This document shows, piece by piece, positions 26,812 through 35,388 of a DNA stretch of 64,000 nt. Each line of letters opens with the position of its first letter. Positions within the stretch are counted from its first letter, which is position 1. Under the pieces are notes generated by a model that was not told where the DNA came from, did no database searches, and worked only from the letters and a program-made list of their open reading frames with translations. The stretch spans positions 1,922,001 to 1,986,000 of the forward strand of contig CP148265.1 in the NCBI GenBank assembly GCA_045345765.1, written 5' to 3'. The position numbers were made by a program, and so were the translations under genes. Origin of the DNA: JAOARY01 sp045345765. GTDB lineage: Bacteria > Bacillota > Clostridia > Peptostreptococcales > Peptostreptococcaceae.

Positions 26812-27060
26812 ATGGACTTATCTTATTTAAAAGATGAAACGAAGAAAGTAGTAGGCACCAAACAGACTACTAGGGCACTCAGAGAATTTGCCGTAAAAAC
26901 TGTTTTCATAGCAGAGGATGCTGATAGCTACGTCACAAATAAAATTATTGAACTTTGTAATGAACAAAGTGTTGAAGTTATAAAAATTAACTCAATGAAA
27001 GAATTAGGAAAAATTTGTGGAATAGATGTCAAAGCTGCATGTGCAGCCCTGCTTAAATAG
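26812..27060 (+). CDS. rplGB: L7Ae-family K-turn-binding ribosomal protein
   Basis: An 82-residue L7Ae/L30e/S12e-fold protein related to Bacillus YbxF. It binds kink-turn RNA on the ribosome or in riboswitches. Key features are VGTKQTTRAL near the N-terminus and VFIAEDADSYVTNKI with a C-terminal hydrophobic strand. It lies between rpoC and rpsL, its usual place. ATG follows AGAGGAGGATACTTATAAA. Confidence 0.9.
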   Translation: MDLSYLKDETKKVVGTKQTTRALREFAVKTVFIAEDADSYVTNKIIELCNEQSVEVIKINSMKELGKICGIDVKAACAALLK

Positions 27061-27098
27061 TTGGCAGACAATGAATTTTATATGAGGAGGTGCACTGA

Positions 27099-27512
27099 AT
27101 GCCAACAATTAGCCAATTAATACGTAAAGGGAGAGTTTCTTCTGAAAAGAAATCAACTGCTCCTGCATTACAAAAAGGTTTTAACTCTTTAAGAAAGAAG
27201 GGTACTAACCAAAGTTCTCCACAAAAGAGAGGGGTTTGTACTTCAGTTAAAACTGTAACACCTAAAAAGCCAAACTCGGCACTTAGAAAAGTAGCAAGAG
27301 TTAGACTTACAAACGGTATAGAAGTTAGTGCTTATATACCAGGAGAAGGACATAACTTACAAGAGCATAGTGTTGTACTAATCAGAGGAGGAAGAGTAAA
27401 AGATCTTCCAGGGGTTAGATATCACATAGTAAGAGGAACTCTAGATACAGCTGGAGTAGAAAACAGAAATCAATCAAGATCAAAATACGGTGCTAAGAGA
27501 CCTAAGAAGTAA
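27099..27512 (+). CDS. rpsL: 30S ribosomal protein uS12
   Basis: A 137-residue decoding-centre protein. Streptomycin-relevant segments read TPKKPNSALRKVARV and RGGRVKDLPGVRYH, the wild-type lysines. ATG is preceded by GAGGAGGTG. Confidence 0.98.
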   Translation: MPTISQLIRKGRVSSEKKSTAPALQKGFNSLRKKGTNQSSPQKRGVCTSVKTVTPKKPNSALRKVARVRLTNGIEVSAYIPGEGHNLQEHSVVLIRGGRVKDLPGVRYHIVRGTLDTAGVENRNQSRSKYGAKRPKK

Positions 27513-27518
27513 ATAATG

Positions 27519-27551
27519 GTGCGTTTTATATAGATGATATATAAGGCACCC
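27519..27551 (+). promoter_or_regulatory. hairpin in the rpsL-rpsG spacer
   Basis: GGTGC and TTTTATAT (27519-27532) pair with ATATATAA and GCACC (27538-27551) with two mismatches. A second possible stem involving CGATAGGG lies downstream. In Escherichia coli the same spacer is the S7 target for translational feedback, so an equivalent role is plausible. Confidence 0.45.
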
Positions 27552-27612
27552 CGATAGGGTTTTAGTATCGAGTACCGATGAAGATGTAAAAGATAACAAG
27601 GAGGGAAGTAAA

Positions 27613-28083
27613 GTGCCAAGAAAAGGAAATATACCTAAAAGAGTTCTTACTCCAGATCCACTTTACGCATCTACAAAAGTGACGAAGCTTATAAACTACG
27701 TTATGTTAGATGGTAAAAGAGGAGTAGCTCAAAAGATAGTATACGGAGCATTCGATCTTTTAAAAGAAAGATCAGGAGAAGATGCATTAGAAGTATTTGA
27801 AAAAGCTTTAGATAATATAATGCCAGTTCTTGAAGTTAAAGCTAGAAGAGTAGGGGGAGCTAACTACCAAGTACCAGTTGAAGTTAGACCTGAAAGAAGA
27901 TTAACTTTAGGATTAAGATGGTTAGTTAAGTACACTAGAGCTAGAGGTGAAAAAGGTATGACTGAAAGATTAGCTAAGGAAATCTTAGATGCTTTCAATA
28001 ATACTGGAGCTTCAGTTAAGAAAAAAGAAGATACTCACAAAATGGCAGAAGCGAACAAAGCATTTGCTCATTACAGATGGTAA
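27613..28083 (+). CDS. rpsG: 30S ribosomal protein uS7
   Basis: A 156-residue head-domain assembly protein. The start is GTG 27613, preceded by AAGGAGGGAAGTAAA. It has the conserved MPRKGNIPKRVLTPDP start, RRVGGANYQVPVEVRPERR core and EANKAFAHYRW end. Confidence 0.98.
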   Translation: MPRKGNIPKRVLTPDPLYASTKVTKLINYVMLDGKRGVAQKIVYGAFDLLKERSGEDALEVFEKALDNIMPVLEVKARRVGGANYQVPVEVRPERRLTLGLRWLVKYTRARGEKGMTERLAKEILDAFNNTGASVKKKEDTHKMAEANKAFAHYRW

Positions 28084-28095
28084 AAAAGAATTTAA

Positions 28096-28131
28096 AAGGG
28101 GAAATTATGTCTTTTGGACAAATTTTCCCTT
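28096..28131 (+). repeat. stem-loop in the rpsG-fusA spacer
   Basis: AAGGGGAAATT plus TGTC (28096-28111) pairs with GACA plus AATTTTCCCTT (28117-28131), with one bulged A and a TTTTG loop. There is no T-run, so it is more likely a processing or stability element than a terminator. Confidence 0.5.
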
Positions 28132-28263
28132 GTTACTATATACAAAATATTCTTTGTGTATAAACATAATTATAATTTTTAGCAAGTACATAAAAGAATA
28201 TGTAGGTTTTTATAAAAGAAGACATTTGTTTTCTTTTTTGAAATTGAAGGGAGGATACTTTAA

Positions 28264-30330
28264 GTGTCTAGAGAGTTTCCATTAAGTAAAACTATAAATA
28301 TCGGAATAATGGCCCACATCGATGCGGGTAAGACGACTACAACTGAAAGAATATTATTCTACACAGGTAGAACTCATAAAATAGGAGAGACTCATGAAGG
28401 TGCATCTCAAATGGACTGGATGGAGCAAGAAAAAGAAAGAGGTATCACAATAACTTCTGCTGCAACAACTGCACAATGGAAAGGTAACAGAATAAATATT
28501 ATAGATACTCCAGGTCACGTGGATTTCACTGTTGAGGTTGAAAGATCACTAAGAGTACTTGATAGTTCTGTAGCTGTTTTCTGTGCTAAAGGTGGAGTTG
28601 AGCCTCAATCAGAAAATGTTTGGAGACAAGCTAATAAGTACAATGTACCTAGAATAGCTTTCGTTAACAAAATGGATATCATAGGAGCAAACTTCATAAG
28701 AGTTGTTAATATGATGAAAGAAAGACTTTCAGCAAATGCCGTTGCTATGCAATTACCAATAGGTGCTGAAGATGATTTCACAGGAATCATAGATTTATTA
28801 GATATGAAGGCTAGAATCTACAAAGATGATTTAGGTCAAGATATCGAAATAACTGAAATTCCTGAAGATATGAAAGAATTAGCGCAAGAATACAGAGAAA
28901 AATTAGTTGAAGCAGTAGCTGAAACTGATGAAGCTTTAATGGAAAAATACTTCGAAGGTGAAGAAATTTCTATAGAAGAAATCAAGACAGCTGTAAGAAA
29001 TGCAGTTATCGCTTGTGAATTAAATCCAGTATTCTGTGGATCTGCTTACAAAAACAAAGGTGTTCAATTATTACTAGATGCAGTAGTAGACTACATGCCT
29101 ACTCCTCTTGATGTACCTGCAATTGAAGGTGTTGATGATGAAGGAAATCCTGATACTAGACCATCTTCTGATGAAGAGCCATTTGCAGCATTAGCATTCA
29201 AAATAATGACTGACCCATTTGTTGGGAAATTAGCATTCTTTAGAGTTTACTCTGGTTCATTAGAATCAGGTTCTTATATAGTAAATGCTACTAAGAACAA
29301 AAAAGAAAGAATTGGACGTATTCTTCAAATGCATGCTAACTCAAGAGAAGAAATACAAACAGTATACGCTGGAGATATAGCAGCTGCAGTTGGTCTTAAG
29401 AATACTACAACAGGAGATACTTTATGTGATCCTAAGCATCCAATCATACTTGAATCAATGGAATTCCCAGAGCCAGTTATAGATGTTGCTATCGAGCCTA
29501 AGTCTAAAGCAGCTCAAGAAAAAATGGGTGTTGCACTTCAAAAGCTTGCTGAAGAAGATCCTACTTTCAGAGTAAGAACTGATGAAGAAACTGGACAAAC
29601 AATAATCGGTGGTATGGGTGAGCTTCACCTTGAAATCATCGTTGACAGACTTTTAAGAGAGTTCAAAGTAGAAGCAAATGTTGGTGCTCCACAAGTTGCT
29701 TACAGAGAAACTATAACTAAAGCTGTTGATATTGAAAATAAATATGCTAAGCAATCTGGTGGTAGAGGACAATACGGTCATGTTAAGATGAGAGTTACTC
29801 CACTTAAGCCAGGTGAAGGATATAAATTCGTTAACGCTATCGTTGGTGGATCTATACCTAAAGAATACATTGGACCAGTTGATGCAGGGGTACAAGCTGC
29901 TATGGAATCTGGTATAATGGCTGGTTTCCCAGTTGTTGACGTTCAAGTTGAATTATATGATGGTTCTTACCATGATGTCGATTCATCTGAAATGGCGTTT
30001 AAAGTTGCTGCTTCTATGGCATTCAAAGAAGCTATGCAAAAAGCACAATCTACTTTACTTGAGCCTATATTCAAGGTTGAGATAGTTACTCCAGAAGATT
30101 ACATGGGTGATGTTATGGGTGATGTTAACTCAAGAAGAGGTAGAATCGAAGGTATGGAAGCTGAAAATGGAGCTCAAACAATAAGAGCTATGGTTCCACT
30201 ATCAGAAATGTTTGGATACTCTACTCAATTAAGATCTATGAGTCAAGGTAGAGCGACTTACACTATGATATTTGACCACTATGAGCCAGTACCTGCAAGT
30301 GTTGCAAAGAAAATCATGGAAAACAAATAA
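28264..30330 (+). CDS. fusA: elongation factor G
   Basis: A 688-residue translocase GTPase. The start is GTG 28264 after AAGGGAGG. The G motifs are AHIDAGKTTTTE, DTPGHVDFT and NKMD. Domains II-V follow to the usual end (EPVPASVAKKIMENK). Fusidic-acid-contact segments look ordinary by eye. It is followed by tuf copy 2. Confidence 0.98.
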   Translation: MSREFPLSKTINIGIMAHIDAGKTTTTERILFYTGRTHKIGETHEGASQMDWMEQEKERGITITSAATTAQWKGNRINIIDTPGHVDFTVEVERSLRVLDSSVAVFCAKGGVEPQSENVWRQANKYNVPRIAFVNKMDIIGANFIRVVNMMKERLSANAVAMQLPIGAEDDFTGIIDLLDMKARIYKDDLGQDIEITEIPEDMKELAQEYREKLVEAVAETDEALMEKYFEGEEISIEEIKTAVRNAVIACELNPVFCGSAYKNKGVQLLLDAVVDYMPTPLDVPAIEGVDDEGNPDTRPSSDEEPFAALAFKIMTDPFVGKLAFFRVYSGSLESGSYIVNATKNKKERIGRILQMHANSREEIQTVYAGDIAAAVGLKNTTTGDTLCDPKHPIILESMEFPEPVIDVAIEPKSKAAQEKMGVALQKLAEEDPTFRVRTDEETGQTIIGGMGELHLEIIVDRLLREFKVEANVGAPQVAYRETITKAVDIENKYAKQSGGRGQYGHVKMRVTPLKPGEGYKFVNAIVGGSIPKEYIGPVDAGVQAAMESGIMAGFPVVDVQVELYDGSYHDVDSSEMAFKVAASMAFKEAMQKAQSTLLEPIFKVEIVTPEDYMGDVMGDVNSRRGRIEGMEAENGAQTIRAMVPLSEMFGYSTQLRSMSQGRATYTMIFDHYEPVPASVAKKIMENK

Positions 30331-30402
30331 GGTTAAATAATTAAGATAATTATTTAAATTTATATAAAATATAAAGATTATAAATTGAAGGAGGATTTCA
30401 AA

Positions 30403-31596
30403 ATGGCTAAAGCTAAATTTGAAAGAAATAAACCACATGTTAACATAGGAACAATAGGACACGTTGACCACGGTAAAACTACGTTAACAGCTGCAATAAC
30501 AAAAACATTATTCTCAAGATACCAATTAGGAGAAGCAGTAGATTTCGCTAACATAGATAAGGCTCCAGAAGAAAGAGAAAGAGGAATCACAATATCAACT
30601 GCACACGTTGAGTACGAAACTCCAAACAGACATTACGCTCACGTTGATTGCCCAGGACATGCTGACTACGTTAAGAACATGATCACAGGAGCAGCACAAA
30701 TGGATGGAGCAATATTAGTTTGTTCTGCAGCAGATGGACCAATGCCTCAAACAAGAGAGCATATACTATTATCAAGACAAGTTGGGGTACCATACATCGT
30801 AGTATTCCTAAACAAATGTGATATGGTAGATGACGAAGAATTATTAGAATTAGTTGAAATGGAAGTAAGAGACTTATTAAATGAGTATGACTTCCCAGGA
30901 GACGATACTCCAATAATCCAAGGATCAGCATTAAAAGCATTAGAAGATCCATCAAGCGAGTGGGGAGATAAGATAATCGAATTATTCGAGCAAATAGATA
31001 CTTATATTCCTGAGCCAGAAAGAGCAATAGACAGAGATTTCTTAATGCCAGTAGAAGATGTATTCTCTATAACAGGTAGAGGAACAGTTGCAACAGGTAG
31101 AGTAGAAAGAGGAATCCTAAAAGTTCAAGATGAAGTAGAAGTAGTAGGAATCCAAGAAGAGTCAAGAAAAGTAGTAGTAACAGGAGTAGAAATGTTTAGA
31201 AAGCTTCTAGATCAAGCAGAAGCAGGAGATAACATCGGAGCATTATTAAGAGGTGTTCAAAGAGATGATATCGAAAGAGGACAAGTACTTGCTAAGCCAG
31301 GTTCAATAAACCCTCATACAAAATTCAAAGCAGAAATCTACGTTCTTAAAAAAGAAGAAGGTGGAAGACATACTCCATTCTTCAACGGATATAGACCACA
31401 ATTCTACTTTAGAACAACAGATGTAACAGGTGCTGTTGATTTACCAGAAGGAGTAGAAATGGTAATGCCAGGAGATAACACTACAGTAGAAGTAGAATTA
31501 ATCTCTAAGATAGCAATGGAAGAAGGATTAAGATTCGCAATAAGAGAAGGTGGAAGAACAGTAGCATCAGGTGTTGTTGCTTCTATCATCGAATAA
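30403..31596 (+). CDS. tuf: elongation factor Tu, copy 2
   Basis: The protein is the same as copy 1 at 13870. ATG 30403 is the true start; a TTG 18 nt earlier lies ahead of the ribosome site AAGGAGGATTTC and is rejected. The DNA appears identical to copy 1 from that ribosome site to the penultimate codon and unrelated outside, which indicates recent gene conversion. It ends the str operon. Confidence 0.99.
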   Translation: MAKAKFERNKPHVNIGTIGHVDHGKTTLTAAITKTLFSRYQLGEAVDFANIDKAPEERERGITISTAHVEYETPNRHYAHVDCPGHADYVKNMITGAAQMDGAILVCSAADGPMPQTREHILLSRQVGVPYIVVFLNKCDMVDDEELLELVEMEVRDLLNEYDFPGDDTPIIQGSALKALEDPSSEWGDKIIELFEQIDTYIPEPERAIDRDFLMPVEDVFSITGRGTVATGRVERGILKVQDEVEVVGIQEESRKVVVTGVEMFRKLLDQAEAGDNIGALLRGVQRDDIERGQVLAKPGSINPHTKFKAEIYVLKKEEGGRHTPFFNGYRPQFYFRTTDVTGAVDLPEGVEMVMPGDNTTVEVELISKIAMEEGLRFAIREGGRTVASGVVASIIE

Positions 31597-31623
31597 TATT
31601 TCGATATAATTTAATCTTATATA

Positions 31624-31658
31624 AAAAGGATGTTTCTTTTGAAACATCCTTTTATTTT
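31624..31658 (+). terminator. str operon terminator
   Basis: Perfect 13-bp arms AAAAGGATGTTTC/GAAACATCCTTTT around TTTT, followed by T-rich sequence. Confidence 0.92.
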
Positions 31659-31731
31659 TATAAATTATTTTTATAAAAAATAAATTTTAATATTATTTTG
31701 AAATTATATTTATTTTTATTTGTGTAAAAAA

Positions 31732-32706
31732 TTAGGATTTTAAAAATTCTACCCAATTTCTATATATGATTTTATTGTATTTTAGATGATTATAATTTTT
31801 AATATATTTTAAAAATATATTATTAACATGTGAATAAGAATTATTATTTTTTAAATTTTTAATTTTATCAACAGTTTTATCAACAGACTTATCCACAAAG
31901 TTATCCACAAAATAATTTGATGGAATATTAATATCTTTTTTGGCATCTATATCTCTTAGAAATTCATTTAAAATTGTCAAATTATCATATTCTAAATGCC
32001 CAAAGAATAATATATCTTTATAATCATTTATTTCAGCAATAGCAACATCTGCAACAGAATTAGACTGTGCTATTATATTAAGATTTTTAATATTTTTTAA
32101 ATCAGTATTTAAATTATAAGAATATCTCGAATGAGGTATATAAAACTCATTTAAATTTATATCATTTATACCATCAAATAGAAATGAATTGTGGATAAAA
32201 TGTTTAAAAAATCCGAAAATTTTGATATCTTTTAATTTCTTATCAACACTAAATTCATTATACAAAAAAGCTTGTGCCGCCCAACAAATATAAATCCTTG
32301 ATTTTATATTTGTCTTTACATAAGAAAATATCTTTTTTAGCTCATCGAAATAATAAATATCAAAAAAATCAAGATGCTCGATAGGAGCACCTGTCATTAT
32401 AAATCCATCGAATTTTAAATTTCTTAAATCTTCTAACTCTAAATAATTATTATTCAAATATGAAATATTAGCATTTTTATATTTATGAGTCTTTAATTTT
32501 AAAAAAGTAAAATCAATATCATATTCATCTGGAAAACATTTAAGAAGATCAAATTCACTTTCTTCCTTTTTAGGCATTAGATTAAGGATTAATATATTTA
32601 ATCTATTTTTCGCATAGATTGGTCTTTTACTTGATTTAAATTTATAATTTATATTATTTTCCTTAAGTCTTTTTATATCTAAATCTTTATTAATAAAAAT
32701 AGCCAT
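31732..32706 (-). CDS. metA: homoserine O-acyltransferase, MetA family
   Basis: This 324-residue protein activates homoserine with an acyl-CoA for methionine synthesis; many Firmicute MetA enzymes use acetyl-CoA. LILNLMPKK and TGAPIEHLDF are present. The nucleophile C141 lies in ICWAAQA, and GHLEYD supplies the His-Glu pair (H237, E239). Oddities: the usual CWGAQA has Ala for Gly, and the C-terminal W-x-x-HA region is not recognisable. Residues 267-281 are a VDK-x tetrapeptide repeat whose DNA forms four DnaA-box-like 9-mers. It starts 9 nt after metY and forms an operon with it. Confidence 0.88.
   Translation of the reverse strand: MAIFINKDLDIKRLKENNINYKFKSSKRPIYAKNRLNILILNLMPKKEESEFDLLKCFPDEYDIDFTFLKLKTHKYKNANISYLNNNYLELEDLRNLKFDGFIMTGAPIEHLDFFDIYYFDELKKIFSYVKTNIKSRIYICWAAQAFLYNEFSVDKKLKDIKIFGFFKHFIHNSFLFDGINDINLNEFYIPHSRYSYNLNTDLKNIKNLNIIAQSNSVADVAIAEINDYKDILFFGHLEYDNLTILNEFLRDIDAKKDINIPSNYFVDNFVDKSVDKTVDKIKNLKNNNSYSHVNNIFLKYIKNYNHLKYNKIIYRNWVEFLKS
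31865..31909 (+). repeat. four 12-bp-spaced DnaA-box-like 9-mers inside metA
   Basis: TTATCAACA at 31865 and 31877 and TTATCCACA at 31889 and 31901 all point the same way at an exact 12-bp period. TTATCCACA is the consensus DnaA box. They arise from a tandem 12-bp repeat coding VDK-x in metA on the other strand. They may bind DnaA, or may be a coding coincidence. Confidence 0.65.
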
Positions 32707-32714
32707 AAAATCAC

Positions 32715-33986
32715 CTAAATCTTTGAAAGTGCTAATTCAAAATCTTTTTTGATATCATCAAAAGATTCAATACCCACAGAAACTCTAATAAGTTCTTTTG
32801 GAATACCAGCCCTTTTAAGTTCATCATCATTTAATTGACTGTGAGTAGTGCTAGCTGGGTGCAAATATGAAGTTCGTACATCTGCTAAATGAACAACTAA
32901 ATTAGCTAATTTTAAATTTTTACTAAGTGTTAAAGAAGCTTCATAACCATCTTTAAGACCAAAAGACAGTATTCCACTTGCACCTTTTTTAAGATAAGTA
33001 TTAGATAGTTCATAATATTTATTAGACTTAAGCTTTGGATAATTAACCCAAGCTATTTTTTCATGATTTTCTAGATACGTGGCTAATTTAAGTGCATTTT
33101 CACTATGCCTTTCCATTCTAAGATGAAGAGTTTCAAGTCCATTATTCATAAGAAATGCATTAAAAGGAGCTAAGGTTGAGCCTATATTTCTAAGTAATTG
33201 AACCCTTAATTTGATGATATAACAAAGTTCTTTAAAATCTCTGGTATAGATAACACCATTATAAGAATGATCCTTTTCGTTAAAGTTTTTGAATTTAGGA
33301 TGAGTGTAATCAAAATTTCCACCATCTATTATTACTCCACCAACACTTGTTGCATGACCATCAATATATTTAGTTGCAGAATGAACAACTATATTAGCGC
33401 CATAATCAATAGGTCTAAGTAAATATGGACTAGCCAAAGAATTATCTATTATAAGTGGTAAGTGTAATTCACTTGTTAAAGTTGAAAGTTTTTTGATATC
33501 AAGTACTTCTAAATTAGGATTAGAAAGACTTTCTGCAAATACACATTTAGTATTATCATCAACAAGAGCTTTAATATCGTCTTCTTTATAATCACTTTTT
33601 ATAAATCTTACTTCTATACCAAGATCTTTTAATGTATTAGCAAATAATACATGACTACCACCATAGATTGAAGCTAAAGAGATAAAATTATCTCCTGATT
33701 TACATAAATTCAAAATACTATAAAGTATAGCAGACATTCCTGATGCAGTACTTACAGCGCCTACACCATTTTCTAATAAAGCTATTTTTTTCTCAAAGGC
33801 ATCCAAAGTAGGATTAGAAATCCTAGAATATAAATGACCTTCAGCTTTTAAATCAAATAAATCACTAACATGCTTAGGATCATCATATTTATAAGTGGTA
33901 CTTTGATAAATTGGCAAAACTCGAGCCTCTCCTGATTTAGGTTCATAACCACCTTGTACACATATTGTTTCTATATCTTTAAACAT
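32715..33986 (-). CDS. metY: O-acetylhomoserine sulfhydrylase / aminocarboxypropyltransferase
   Basis: A 423-residue PLP enzyme of the Cys/Met metabolism family. It makes homocysteine from O-acetylhomoserine and sulfide. The N-terminal VQGGYEPKSGEARVLPIYQ, the TASGMSAIL cofactor pocket and the PLP lysine motif VHSATKYIDGH are clear. The length (over 420) fits MetY rather than MetB or MetC. ATG follows AAAGGAGGATAAAT. Pairing with metA implies direct sulfhydrylation. Confidence 0.94.
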   Translation of the reverse strand: MFKDIETICVQGGYEPKSGEARVLPIYQSTTYKYDDPKHVSDLFDLKAEGHLYSRISNPTLDAFEKKIALLENGVGAVSTASGMSAILYSILNLCKSGDNFISLASIYGGSHVLFANTLKDLGIEVRFIKSDYKEDDIKALVDDNTKCVFAESLSNPNLEVLDIKKLSTLTSELHLPLIIDNSLASPYLLRPIDYGANIVVHSATKYIDGHATSVGGVIIDGGNFDYTHPKFKNFNEKDHSYNGVIYTRDFKELCYIIKLRVQLLRNIGSTLAPFNAFLMNNGLETLHLRMERHSENALKLATYLENHEKIAWVNYPKLKSNKYYELSNTYLKKGASGILSFGLKDGYEASLTLSKNLKLANLVVHLADVRTSYLHPASTTHSQLNDDELKRAGIPKELIRVSVGIESFDDIKKDFELALSKI

Positions 33987-34046
33987 ATTTATCCTCCTTT
34001 AAAACTAAGTATCAATTATTTTGTAAAAAAAGCGTATCTATATATT

Positions 34047-34075
34047 TATATAACAAAATGATTCTCTTTAAACAA
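34047..34075 (-). promoter_or_regulatory. candidate promoter of metY-metA
   Basis: Minus strand TTGTTT (34075-34070), 17 bp, TATATA (34052-34047). No SAM riboswitch lies directly in front of metY. The rest of the 33987-34220 gap is AT-rich, with no clear terminator after lysC. Confidence 0.4.
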
Positions 34076-34220
34076 TTATATTGCTTTTTTAAAATAAAAT
34101 TATATTATTTATATATTCATATTTGTATAATCTATTTATATTTTTTATCTTTTATCTTTTAGATGTAGGTTTTATTTAAAAATTTTAAACAAAATCTAAA
34201 TTAAATTTAATATTCTAAAA

Positions 34221-35387
34221 TTAAGCGACTATTTGTGATTCTATTAGATTTGAATGCAGTAATTTTGAAATCTCTAACGAAGAAGCTTCATCTATCAAAA
34301 ATGAATATCTACAAGCTGAAGATGAGAGCAGATGAATATCATAATCGTTAAGTTCATTTAATATTTTAGAAGTGATATCTAAATTTTCATTGATTCCAAA
34401 ACCTATAATAGAAACTTTGACCAAATCATAAACAACATCAATATTATCTAAAAACGAATTAAGCTCATCTTCCACTTCTAAATAACTATCCTTAGATAAT
34501 GAAAAGGAAATATTAGAATCATAAGTAGATAGGTTATCTATATTTATCTTTTTATTTCTAAAGAAATTTAATAATCTAAAAAGATTATCATATTTGATAT
34601 TTAATTTGACTAAATTATTTTGAGTTGCAATACCCTTAACCTTAAACTTTTCCATATTATCTCCTCCGCTCACTAAAGTAAATTTTTTATCATCAAATGT
34701 AGATTTAACATATATTTTTAGATTATTATATGAAGCTAATTTAACACATCTATCATGAAGAACTTTAGCACCACAATAAGCCATTTCAAGAGCTTCATCA
34801 TAGGATATCTGTGATATATGCTTAGCCTTATCTATTTTTCTTGGATCAAAAGAATATATTCCATCAACATCAGTATATATCTCACAACATAAAGCATCCA
34901 AAGCAATTGCTAAAGCTACAGCAGAAGTATCAGAACCACCTCTGCCTAAAGTTGTTATATTATCAAATTCATCAAATCCTTGAAAACCAGTAACTACAAG
35001 TACATCGTTAGTTTTAAAATGATTTAAGATTTTAGAACTATCAATATCTAAGATGCTAGCATTATTATAAAAAGAATCTGTTTTGATTTTGCACTGATAA
35101 CCTGTTAATGATATTGATTTATAATTAAGATCTTCAATTGCCATTGCAAGAAGTGATGCAGTTTGTTGTTCACCTATTGCAAGTAGTGAATCGAGATTTC
35201 TTTTGGAAGCATTTTTACTGACTGTAGATGCCATATCAAGCAGATTATTTGTAGTATCACCCATAGCCGAAACAACTACTAATACTTTTTTAGAATCTAA
35301 ATTATCACAGATTTTTTTTGCTATTTTTTTTATTTTATCTAAAGAAGATACAGAAGATCCTCCAAATTTTTTAACCACTATCTCCAA
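34221..35387 (-). CDS. lysC: aspartate kinase
   Basis: A 388-residue enzyme phosphorylating aspartate, the first step to lysine, threonine and methionine. The N-terminal KFGGSSVSSLDKIKKIA is the kinase signature. TLGRGGSDTSAVALA and EIYTDVDGIYSFDPRKI complete the catalytic site. The C-terminal 150 residues form the two ACT regulatory domains. It starts 1 nt after hom, so the two are co-translated. The adjacent SAM riboswitch suggests a methionine-dedicated isoenzyme. Confidence 0.93.
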   Translation of the reverse strand: MEIVVKKFGGSSVSSLDKIKKIAKKICDNLDSKKVLVVVSAMGDTTNNLLDMASTVSKNASKRNLDSLLAIGEQQTASLLAMAIEDLNYKSISLTGYQCKIKTDSFYNNASILDIDSSKILNHFKTNDVLVVTGFQGFDEFDNITTLGRGGSDTSAVALAIALDALCCEIYTDVDGIYSFDPRKIDKAKHISQISYDEALEMAYCGAKVLHDRCVKLASYNNLKIYVKSTFDDKKFTLVSGGDNMEKFKVKGIATQNNLVKLNIKYDNLFRLLNFFRNKKINIDNLSTYDSNISFSLSKDSYLEVEDELNSFLDNIDVVYDLVKVSIIGFGINENLDITSKILNELNDYDIHLLSSSACRYSFLIDEASSLEISKLLHSNLIESQIVA

Positions 35388-35388
35388 T

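Noticed and set aside
27513..27612. possible tRNA or small RNA gene between rpsL and rpsG
   Set aside because: The hairpin does not form a cloverleaf and there is no promoter or terminator; a leader element is more likely.
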